Assembly (NCBI GenBank): GCA_039000515.1
Contig: JBCFYV010000001.1
Coordinates: 47,971,791-48,035,790 of the forward strand
Length of the DNA stretch: 64,000 nt
DNA from: Timema cristinae
Taxonomy: Eukaryota > Arthropoda > Insecta > Phasmatodea > Timematidae
Reading direction: 5' to 3'
The notes beneath the pieces were generated by a model. That model searched no databases and was not told where the DNA came from. It worked only from the letters and a program-made list of their open reading frames with translations. The translations under genes were made by a program, and so were the position numbers. This document shows positions 49,301 to 61,300 of this stretch, in pieces (the stretch's first letter is position 1; every line of letters begins with the position of its first letter).

Positions 49301-52300
49301 AAGGTGCAGATAAACTGGCAAGTAATCTCGCGCGAGATGCTGTCACGAATGTAAACAACCTTGTGACTAGATTTCTGATGACTCACGCAAGTTGTTCTGC
49401 GAGACCCACACTTCTCTGCTTAAATTCACTACTCGCCATTTTCGCAAGTTCTCACAGAATATCCAAACCATTCCGATATTTTCTGTGAAACGTATGGGAG
49501 ATAATTATTTCTCTCGATGATGTCCGCCTTCAAAAAAGGGGAGTGATGGTGAAATAAAATTGCTAATTACTCTTTATGAGGAAAATAAAGTTTTTTGCGA
49601 AGTTAACAATACAAAGACCAGTTTTAAAGAAAACAGGATGCCTTACAACTTACAAGCCATATAAAACAAGTTATCCACCAACCCAGTGGAAATATCTAGA
49701 AAGCTGTAACGTATACGCAGTGAATCAAGAACTGAAGAAAAATAAGTTGAAAGAAGAGCTACTGGATTCACTCCTTTAACCCAGCACTGCCTTTCTTTCC
49801 ATTTTTTTCTACTAATATAATATATTTGGCTTAGGATTAATAATGCAGCAGCATATTTGACACGTCTGACGGGAGACATTATCCCAAAATGACTGAAACA
49901 AACCTTGCGTGAGCAATATTCTCCTCTCATGTGTAAACAGCTTTGTGAGAACAAGCGCAAGTCACTCACCAACAAACTCGCCCGACAGATCTCGCAGCAA
50001 TTTAGTGCTGCCAGAGTAAACAGACCTGGACAGTACTCACACGAGAACTGTCACAAATCACTTGCCAGTGTAATTGTAGCCTTACACTTGCAGGCGACTA
50101 GTGCAGTGTGTGTTCACGCCTGGTATTGTTGTCCATACAGGTTCATACGTGAAGTCATCACTATTGTTTCCACCCCCAGGAACATGAGTCCAACAGCATA
50201 GGGTTAGCTCTCACCCATTTTTTTTCAGATGTTACACTGCAAGACTACACGTTTAAAGTGTTACAACAATGCATCGGATATTGGTGGGATTTTCTCGATT
50301 CCTCTGTTTTGTTGGCTAGAGAGTATTCGTCTAGCCTCATTAACATCTTCTGCAGTAGATGTAGGATGATACATAAACACCACAAAACGCTGAAGCACAG
50401 AGAATGAAAGCCTGTTTGACTTAAGTGTTGTTGGGATATATAATTATTCTTGAAAAGCATCAGAAACATCCCGAAATGACATCCATGCCCTCCAAGCACT
50501 TTTTTTTGCCAAAACCTAAAATGAAGTAAACTGTGTCCCATCCTGTGAAGCAATATAAAAAAGTAAACCAAGCTTGGTATTCCACTGGAAAGTTGAGTGT
50601 CTAATTCATGAACATTCTTCCCAGTCCCATACTCAATCCGTAGCTCTTTAAGGTCAGAGATTTATGAGAATGCATAGAGTGCTATCAATAAGACATTAGA
50701 ATCGACTGGGTTTTTTGTGGCTGTTTTTTTAAAGCATCCCATGCATGTAAGAGAAGACGAGTATCTGCTTCCCCGTGAGGGCTGGGTTATATTGAGGCTA
50801 TACTTATTCCATCATCTGAAGTAATTACTATTTCTTTATATGTGCATAGCACATTCTTATAATCTATTTCCATTGCCGTCAAATCATTTGCTAAAAGGCA
50901 AAACAGTTATTTATTTTTGTCTTTGTTACATTTCGTTTCTGCCCCTAATTGGACGTCCTTTGTTACCTTTCGAGTCTTGGCGAGTGTTAATAGTTGCATA
51001 TTAACCCCCACGTTGTGTCGCCATTTGCTATACTTCTCTTTTTATTGACGTATAATAGCCCCGTGATTGGAAGTCATTTGTTATATTTCTCCTCCCCACG
51101 TTAGAATGCTATTTGTTATATTACATAACAGAATCATTTAAGAGTCACTCCGTAAATCATCGTTTCTATTACGCAACTATGTGCTTTACTTATAATGCCT
51201 CGTTCCTTATCATTAGACTTTAATAAATGATAATATATCACATAAAGTTTGATATCTATTTATTCCTTAAATTGAAAACATATTGTTATTAGTATTCTAA
51301 TCGAAACACGATCATGTCGAGGGCCTAGCAACTTATAATCACCGATCGCTTAAAGCACGTCCATTCAAGACCACGACTGATTGCACAGTAAAATACGAAG
51401 TTTCAAAAAGTCACATATATCTGAGTTCAATAGAAGCTTCTCGAAGGAACCTTTCTAACGGTAAATTACACACCTACAAACTCAGAACAAAAATACCTAT
51501 TGCTTTTGGATTCTTCTCGAAGAGGAAATTACTTTAAAAGATCTTAACTTGTCTGGATTACGTTAAAAGACGTTAACATTTCTTAAGTTTAGCTCCAGTA
51601 GATGCTGCCATCGTACCTCGAGGCGCGAACTAACTAGTAAATAATTTAGAGGAAGACGTGATTTAAGCGCCACGTAATAGGTTGTAAAATTAAAATAAAG
51701 TAAAATATGTTTAATTATATGTAAAATATTTTTGAATATATAAATAATTAGAATGATAAATGGTCAATGCTTTCAAATACTCCTTAGGGTCAAATCTATT
51801 GCATTACAATACCCCCCAAAGTGTATCTGAAAGTAGAGACTAGTCTTATACTTTTTGATACGCTTTGCCAAAATAAAAAAAGAAGACATTATCACTTTTC
51901 GTACACCCTGTATAAGTTTTACAAATTTTACCAAATTTACTTAAAGTTCAATATTTCTAAACATCCTGTATAGAATTAACAAAATTGCACCAAGTTCAAT
52001 ATTTTGAAGTGTAAGTTATATGAATTAAGCATTAAAATATAATTTATCAGTTATAATTAGGATTAACTAAAATAAGATAATCTAAGTAAAACATTTAGTA
52101 TAATTATGATTACATGAAATAAAATATCTAAGTAAGATGTCAGCCTAATTATAATTAACTGACATAACATAGTCTAAGTTTATTATATTAAGAAAATTTA
52201 ATTTAACTGTCACAAATCGAAGTGTCTTTTAATTAATTTTTTCCAAGCAATTTGCATTTCCTTTATGTCTTGTCTTTTTTTTAATTCTATACAATCTTCT

Positions 52301-55300
52301 TTAAATAATTGTTGCACTTCGTTTCATGATCCTTCACGGATCCACTTTTGTGATTTTTCTTCACACACTTAACAAAGGCTCTTAACACTTTGTTACACTT
52401 ACTCTTAAAAGTCTCTTGGCCAAACTTGCTATATGATCACAAACATTTACAACTTTATGTACCAAACGGTCAACTAAAATTTGCTATATGAGCACCACAT
52501 TTGCTGAAAATAGCTTAACTTAACATAAAAATTTAAAATAAACACAATTAACTAGTAAAACATATAAGTACATTGTTTAAATCATAGAAATGGCAATATC
52601 ATACACATACATTGTCTAACAACAGAAAATTATTATTATCATACAGTATCATTGATTTAATTAGGATGACACTTAACCCCTAGTAAAACAAAATGAAAAA
52701 CAACAACTCGATGCTGAATCTCTCCACAGCACAGAGAACCATAGTATATACAATCTCTAACAAGACCTTAGTGGTTTAATACAAGCTCACATTTTTAAAT
52801 ATTCTTATAATTAATTATTATGATTATTATTCCTTTAAAAATTTTATTTAAAAGAAAGTTGCTTTAAACTTGTGACATAATATTGATTTATTTTTATAAC
52901 AGGCTCAATAAAGGCTAACTCCCAAAAACTGGAACGTATCCTCAGGATACTTCCCGGCATACAGTGACCGACAATCCCATTTCTCAGGCCTTCAAAACAC
53001 ACAAGAGGCGTTCTCTTAACGGTCCAAACCTCGTTCAAATGTCTGGTAACCACAGGCGGTTCAGAACTCTGCTGACCCCTTGGCCCAGAAAAACTCTCAA
53101 AACTCTAATACGGGTGGTCCAGGTTCAATGCCTGCCCCCTAAAACTCACAATACTTAACTCGGGTGGCCCAGGTTCAATGCCTGCCCCCTAACACTTACA
53201 AAATTCCCATAACTCGGGTGGCCCAGGTTCAATCCCTGCCCCCTAAAACTCACAAGGTAGTCAGACCTCTGCGACAAAACTACTCTCTTGCCAAACGTCG
53301 AAGAATCCAAGTCCTGACATCACAACATGTCACTGTATAGCAGAAATTACCTGCCTCAACTCAATTTTTATTATAAGCTTGTCTTAAATTACTTGTCTGA
53401 CCTGGTGCTTTCCGAGTACACCCCCACCCTCAACTGACTATACTTTGTAATAAATCCATTTCTACTCCTTCCTTCACCAAGCACTTCAGAGGATGCTTCC
53501 CTCCCATGAATTTGTTATTAATAATGAAAACAAAATGAGGTACTTGTCCTTACTTTCCAGAGTTGGACTGTATTGAAATATTAAGGAGGGTCACTTTCCA
53601 CACTAATCTTTACAATGAAATGGCCCTTATTTACAAGGTTAAAAAGATAAAATTACATAATATACTAAGAGCTTGTTGCTTAATAATTCTAATTACATTA
53701 TTATTATTTCTCACCCCCTCTTTCTCTCTCTCTCTCTTCCTTTAAGCTAGCCTAACCTGGAATTATACTTTCCGAAGTACTATTATTTTCTTGCAATAGA
53801 TCCTCCATGGAATCACCTTGTAAAATTACATATTGTTTAACAAAGTTCAAATAATTAATCTGTTCATTAGTCCTATTTGTTACTACTTTGTTGACCTCAT
53901 GTGGACTGCCATGGGCCCTAGCAATCAGTTTCCCTGATTTTCATTTCTAAAGACTGTGTGACCCATTGTGAATGGTGCAATATCATTAAAGCTAGGTGCA
54001 GAGTGTACTTCTGCTGCTATTCTTCTAGTCTGACTATTATTTACCTGTTTGTTGTAATTGTCTCGGCTCTCTTGTCTGGGGTTTTCCCTCACCCCCTCTC
54101 GGTGTCCTATCATATGATTGTTGGGACCTTGCCTATTTTGTCCTTGGTTTATAAAATAGTTAGGTCTGTTGGGCCTGCCGTCTTCTCGACGCTTTGAATC
54201 TTGGAATGGGTTTGGTGGTCTATTTTGTTTATTATCACGACCGAATGGATTATAGGTCTGTCTAGTTCTATCAAAATTGGGTGTTTCATTTCTACCTTCC
54301 CTTTCCCCATTCCTTTGCCACCTATTGTCAAATCCTATCAATACTCTTTCCATCTCCTTCACATTTTGGGCATTAACACTTAACAATACATTTTGTACCT
54401 GAAGAGGAAAGTGATTTGTTAGATGTTTCACCAACCTGTGTTCTTCCAATGGATAATTTAAATACCTAGCCTGAGAAACAAAACCATGAAAATACTCATT
54501 CATTGTGCCTTTCTTGGAATCATATCTATTATTAAATATTAACTGCAGAAAGTCGTCCTGCATCTCTTGAGACCAAAAGTGATCCAAAAATGCGCGCTTA
54601 GCCTGTTCATAGGTCTCCCATTCTTCCTCTAAATAACTGGCCCAGTTCCTAGCCTCCCCTTCTAAACATGAGAGCAAAATTTCAATTTTGTTCCTTTCCC
54701 TTAAATCCTCTTCTTTCCAAACTCTCTCAATTTTTTGCAAATATTGAGCCACAGATATTTTGCCCTTTGCTCCCCTATACCTAGGAATGAGTGACAAAGT
54801 AAGGTCATTGACATTTTTGGTTACGAGATTGTGACTACACCCAATTTTGTTATCTGTCCCCCTACCTTTGTTAAGTTGTACTTGATCAGCTAAGTTATTT
54901 ATTTTCTGATCTAAAGTGCCAACCGTTTTTTTGTTTTCATTTACAATTTCTTTTATCTCCACAATTTCTTTCCTTTCTATTTGAATCTCCTCATTAATAT
55001 TTTCTTTAATAAATTGCCTATTAGCATCCTCTTGCCCTTCAATTTCTAACCTCACCTTTTCTATTTGAATTTCCAAATTGGATTGCACTACCTGAACAGC
55101 TGATTTGTTGTGTGCTATCTGTATATCCTGTGTTTGTATTTGTTTTTCTAATTTACTGGTTTCTTTATCTAATTTTTTCTCCAAACCCTCTGTTTTGTTT
55201 GTCACTGAAGATATTTGATCAATTAACTTAAACTGTTCCTTTCTTAGATTTTCCTGCCTAACCTCTAAATTTCCTTGTTTTTTTTCTCCTTCTGAAACCC

Positions 55301-58300
55301 TGTCATTAATTTCATTAATTTGTTGGATAAAATTTTGATTAATTAATTCTAAATTCTCAAATTTTTTATTTATATTCTTTGATTGTTCGTCGACCTTTTG
55401 GTTGAGTTTAGTTTCAAAAGTTTTAAAATCCTGTTTATTTTCTGATGCAATTCGATCAATTTTACATCCGAGTTCTCTCATATTTTCTAATATAACATTT
55501 AAAAGATCTACTTGTTCTAATGGTTTAGCCACCCTATCTTCCACTAAGGTTATAGTTCCCCTACACTTTGATTCAGCGTTTGCAGGATTACTTCTTTACT
55601 TGCTACCTCCCCAGAGCTAGCCCCTACTTCCTCCTCACTCCCTTCTTGTTCCTGTCCAAAATTTGCCCTCTTGAATTGACCGGCCCTTTCATCCTCCTCA
55701 TAAATAAATGGCATTGTGTCTTCATCATCATACTCTTCAGGTTCTCTTATCACCTTGTCTGCCATGTTGAAAATTTAAATAAATTTTTCTTAAGTTAATC
55801 TATGAATTAATTTTGTGTTAGGCCTTGACAAATTTCAAGTAATATTGATCTAAGAATAACTTTTTATAGTGAGAAATTTAATTTAAAATTAGGCCCATAC
55901 ACTTTTATATTGTTAGTTTTAATTTAATTTGTGAAATCCCAACATATAGAAACAAAATTTTACTACCCCCAAAATACACAATTGAAATTAGATAAAAAAT
56001 TATTTTTTTTTTTTTTAAATTAGAGTTACAGCTTCTGTTGACCACTTATCTGTCCTCGACGCTGTTTCTTGACTGCATGCCGTCTCCAAAAGGTCCCCAG
56101 TCCCGTTCCTTGATGGTGTGCCGTCGGTGTGCCGTCTCTTGCAGGTGTGCCGTTGGCGTGTCGTCTCTTGCAGGTGTGCCGTCTCCAACAGTCCTTTGCG
56201 CTGTTTCTTGACTGTGCCGTCTCCTTGGTGTGGTGTGCCGTCCTTTGGTGATTTTGTGCCGTCTCCTGGTGTGCCGTCCCGTCCCTTTAGCTCAGTTGAC
56301 GCACCTCTGTCTCAGTTCGCGGTATTCGTGCCCCTAAGTTGTAGCGCCATTTGTTACATTTCGTTTCTGCCCCTAATTGGACGTCCTTTGTTACCTTTCG
56401 AGTCTTGGCGAGTGTTAATAGTTGCATATTAACCCCCACGTTGTGTCGCCATTTGCTATACTTCTCTTTTTATTGACGTATAATAGCCCCGTGATTGGAA
56501 GTCATTTGTTATATTTCTCCTCCCCACGTTAGAATGCTATTTGTTATATTACATAACAGAATCATTTAAGAGTCACTCCGTAAATCATCGTTTCTATTAC
56601 GCAACTATGTGCTTTACTTATAATGCCTCGTTCCTTATCATTAGACTTTAATAAATGATAATATATCACATAAAGTTTGATATCTATTTATTCCTTAAAT
56701 TGAAAACATATTGTTATTAGTATTCTAATCGAAACACGATCATGTCGAGGGCCTAGCAACTTATAATCACCGATCGCTTAAAGCACGTCCATTCAAGACC
56801 ACGACTGATTGCACAGTAAAATACGAAGTTTCAAAAAGTCACATATATCTGAGTTCAATAGAAGCTTCTCGAAGGAACCTTTCTAACGGTAAATTACACA
56901 CCTACAAACTCAGAACAAAAATACCTATTGCTTTTGGATTCTTCTCGAAGAGGAAATTACTTTAAAAGATCTTAACTTGTCTGGATTACGTTAAAAGACG
57001 TTAACATTTCTTAAGTTTAGCTCCAGTAGATGCTGCCATCGTACCTCGAGGCGCGAACTAACTAGTAAATAATTTAGAGGAAGACGTGATTTAAGCGCCA
57101 CGTAATAGGTTGTAAAATTAAAATAAAGTAAAATATGTTTAATTATATGTAAAATATTTTTGAATATATAAATAATTAGAATGATAAATGGTCAATGCTT
57201 TCAAATACTCCTTAGGGTCAAATCTATTGCATTACATCTTCTCCGGGAACCTTTTAAAATTCATTGGTTTCTTCATTCCAGGTTTTACAGCTATTCAGTT
57301 ACCTAACTAATCCTCTCGACTGTCTTGTGTCCCACTTTAGACTATCTTTCAAGTTATGGTACAAATACTATATCAATTCTATTTACTTATTTCAGTCTCT
57401 TCTGGACATATGGTTGGTCAATACTCTGACTGTACTGCTCAAATGTTGTAGAGTTCCTTGGTGGAATCATATGGACAAGGGTGGATCCATCAGTAGCAGT
57501 TTCTTCTGGCTGCAATGTAGCTGTTGTGCTAAATTTTCATATGTCTGTAATGGATGAAACAATGTCAGATTTACTCATAGGTTTGCGAAGTATTCCGAAT
57601 ACAGAAATTGAATGGGGATAGTGCTGATTTTCATTTGAAAAAATGCATTGACCTATCCATCTTTCACTTGACTATATACAATTTTGTAGAATACATTGCT
57701 ATTTCTCTTCGGTTATGTAATCATTGTAATCAATCAAAATTAAGAAATGTACAGGATTTTCATAGTATTTTTTTTCTGAAAATTTAAGTTAATTTTTTTT
57801 ACGTTATTTCTATTTCAATTGAACAGATTTTTCTTGAACTATAATTACGTAAAGGTTGTGAGGTACTGAGAAGGTGGATTCCATCTCAATGACGTCATAA
57901 CATGCCAATATAAGGCCTTCTGGAATTGTGTATCCTGTCTTGTTTAGGTTTGAAATATGTAGGAAAGTATCATACGAAACTTGATCACGATTGATTAAAT
58001 AGTTCTTGCAACATAACTGGGTGGAAGTTGTAGGTAGTTTCAAATGGTAGCCAATTTGATTATGTCTTCACATGCCACTGCAAGGTCTTCTGGGAGTGTG
58101 TACTGACTGAGTTATGTTTTTAAATATGTAAACAAGTAACAAGTACAATTTCATGATGATTGATTAAGTGGTTGTTGAAATATAACTGGATGAAAGTTGT
58201 GAGGTAGTGTCAAATGGCATCCATTTTGATGACATCATCACAGGCCACCGCAAGGGCTTATGGGATTGTCTCCCAGTTGATATTGGTTCTTGAATACATA

Positions 58301-61300
58301 AAGAAGAACTGTACCAAATTTGGTGCTGGTATCTGGAAGTGAAATATTTCTATATTATTTGCCTCTAACAGTGCCCACTACTATGAGTAGTCAGTGACTT
58401 ACCACTTCAAGTAGACCTATGAGTAGTTTAGTGACTTACCACTTCATAACTATAAGTACTTACCACTAAGTAGATATATAGTATATGACTTACCACTTCA
58501 ATAGACATGAGTAGTTTATATTACACTTCAAGATTAAGTAAATTACCACTAGTAGAATAATCATGCTACCACTTAAAGTAGACCTATGGTAGTCAGTGAC
58601 TTACCACTTCAATAGTATAGTCAGCCTAATCAAGTATTCAGTGACCTACCACTTCAAGTAGACCGATGAGTAGTCAGTGACTCACCACTAACTAAAGTAG
58701 ACTACATTAAGTAGATATGGTCAGTGACTTACCACTTCAAGTAGACCTATGAGTGTCAGTGACTTACCACTTCAAGTTGACTTATGAGTAGCAGTGACTT
58801 ACCACTTAATAGTAGAACCCTCATAGATTGTCAGTGACTTACCACTTCAAGTTGACCTATGAGTAGTCAGTGACTTACCACTTCAAGTATACCTATTAGT
58901 AGTCAATGGCATACCACTTCAAGTAGACTTATGAGTTGTTAGTGACTTACCACTTCAAGTAGACCTATAAGTATTCAGTGACATACCACTTCAAGTAAAC
59001 CTATGAGTAATCAGTGACATACCACTTCAAGTATGAGTAATCAGGGACTTCCCGATTCAAGTGGTAGTGAGGAAGATATAATTTAGAGGAAATATACCCA
59101 CATTTGCTTGTAGTTTGAGCGGGAAACTATTTAGATAAAATAAATTTCAATACACCTGGATGTGTTTCTAACCCTGACTTACCCGTCACTGTTAATCCAA
59201 TGTTTTCCAATGAGTAGGGGTCATGTATTAATTAAATGTTTTATAATATGATACTGAACTTTAAGTTATATGATCATTATTTTTAAAAGGTTCTTAAATG
59301 CGTTTGGTTTCTAGTATTTATTTTAAATGAAAAACTATGTTTTAACTTTTAGGCTAGTCTCAAAAATTTAAGCCAAGCTTTAATTTAAAGTTTAATTCAA
59401 TCTCGAACGACAAACTTTGATGATTTGTCATAAAAATGAAAAGATTCTGAACTGTTTGTGAATATATGCAGTATTTATCACTATATCACACGTAATAATT
59501 ACACAATACCTAATAAAATTTTAAAATATTCAAACATTTATTTAAAAGTTAGTTTATATTGTTCAGTTTTAATTTAGCAGTCATTTGATTAAAGAGATAT
59601 CAACTTTAATAGTTGTAATTTATCAAACAAAATAGAAAAATAATGTATCTTACTTTTAAAATAGTATATTCTACATGTAAAAATACAATTACCTATAAGG
59701 ATTTTCTTTTTTCTTTTTCAGAAACGGCTATGGGTGTTAAAGTTGATGCCCAAACATGCGGCAGCTCTAAATACGTTTTAGGAATACAAGAGTATGTACA
59801 CTAAAATATCACTAAGTCATTGATAATTATTAAGGATATGAAGACCAAACCATTATTATTGAATAATCATAATAACATTTTCTAGTTTGAATTTTTACAT
59901 GTATTCTATTCCCGTATTCATGTGTCATTTTTTTAAATTTAAGAATATAGTTTATTATTGTTAATATTCTATAGATTCGTCAGACAGTTTTTAATTCATA
60001 TTTAAAGTCGTACTAGGGAATCCTTAGCTCGGATATGCATCTGAAAAAGCTAAGGAGTCGGATGTTACAAATTCTAAATATGTGGCAACAGATCCTTCCT
60101 ACACATATGATATTCTCACAAGTATAATCAAAGGTGCAGGTTTTTGGGGGAAATGGGTAGAAGGGGGAGAGGGGGCTTTAAAAGTGTGAAATGTTTGATG
60201 ATATTGTATGGTGCTTGGAGAAGTATTGTAAGAAAGTATGGTGTTCTTATCTTGGAGAATGTTTAAGGATATAAGGTATCTCTATAAGCTATTTAAAATA
60301 GGTAACTAGAGCTACTTCCTTCAAGTTGAAATAAAGTCATTTACATAGTTTACAATATTGTACCTATACATAACATTTATACATACACACACACACACAC
60401 ACACACATACACACACACATATATATATATAATTTATGGTGAGTATGAATGAGATTATATACCCACCAGTATAGACTTGGATGGGAACAATTAACCCCCT
60501 TAACCCCTTAAACATGCATTATAGTAATACTAGTATTGCGTGTCGACTACACTACTAGTAGCTCAGTTTGTGGAAAGATTAGCCCGTACTAATGTACCGT
60601 TTGCCCAGGTAGCCCGAATGTACTACACGTCCATGCTTTCCGTGGAGGCTCTTTCCATGTCCAATGAGATCAGCAGATGTGTAGATTCTGACGTGATAGT
60701 GAGTATGATTGGATAGTGAATGAGGGTATAGTGACTATGAGGTTAGTGAGTAGAGTGATGTAGTAGGGGTGATGTAAGTTAGGAGATAGTGACATGAGGT
60801 GAGTGTATGATGTGATAGGATATACGTGATATGACTAAGGGGATAGTGATATGAGGGATAGATTATTGTGATAGTAGTATGGGTGATTGAGTAGAGGTGA
60901 TTGTGAGTATGAGGGTGATAGTGACTATGAGGGAGATAGTGACTATGAGGGTGATAGTGAGTATGATTGTGATAGTGAGTATGAGGGCAATATTGAGTAT
61001 GATGGTGATAGTATGAGGGTGATAGTGAGTATGAGGGTGATTGTAAGTATCAGGGAGATAGTGACTATGAGGGTGATAGTGAGTATGATTGTGATAGTGA
61101 GTATGAGGGTGGTAGTGAGTATGACGGTGATAGTATGAGGGTGATAGTGAGTATGAGTGTGATCCTGAGTTTGAGGGTGTAAAACCAATGGAAGCTCTTA
61201 AACCTAACTTAAGCCTAATCAACCAAGCCCTAATGACCGTTGAGGTAATTCCTCTTTCGGGAAAAATACCCAAGATGCCAACCGGGAATCGTACCCGGGA

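Larger units (their letters stand above)
50924..57236 (-). mobile_element. Ty3/Gypsy-like LTR retrotransposon with gag but no visible pol
   Basis: Complete element with 885-bp LTRs at both ends (TG...CA on each), flanked by the 4-bp duplication TCTT at 50920-50923 and 57237-57240. A primer-binding site and a G-rich purine tract sit in the expected places for - strand orientation. The 4.5-kb interior holds an acidic ORF, a long gag-like ORF and about 2.1 kb without protease, reverse transcriptase, RNase H or integrase. The two LTRs look identical by eye, which implies a recent insertion and help in trans from another element. It is inserted in a decayed gene inside a larger transposon. Gypsy-like placement rests on the 4-bp duplication and gag type. 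Confidence 0.88.
48692..58376 (-). mobile_element. DNA transposon-like element with long inverted repeats and a decayed gene
   Basis: The two ends are inverted copies: GGGCACTGTTAG on the left and CTAACAGTGCCC on the right. Inside them a stretch of about 50 bp around CAGCACCAAATTTGGTACAG matches its reverse complement almost perfectly. The arms continue for more than 300 bp and are built from repeats of about 165 bp (two on the left, three on the right). The outer flanks are the same satellite in the same orientation, consistent with insertion into that satellite. With the nested LTR element removed it is about 3.4 kb. Its only coding signal is a degraded HEADTR-type gene. The superfamily is not recognised; the repeat-rich arms recall foldback elements. 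Confidence 0.62.

Noticed and set aside
60590..60710. Possible extra CYP4 exon (frame with [13 protein letters not shown])
   Set aside because: It weakly resembles a P450 segment, but exon 5 already joins exon 6 in phase, with the spacing seen in CYP4 proteins. Adding it would duplicate the region, and it has no good donor.
60863..61273. Long His-rich and acidic ORFs on both strands
   Set aside because: They arise because an 18-bp repeat keeps all frames open; no real gene.
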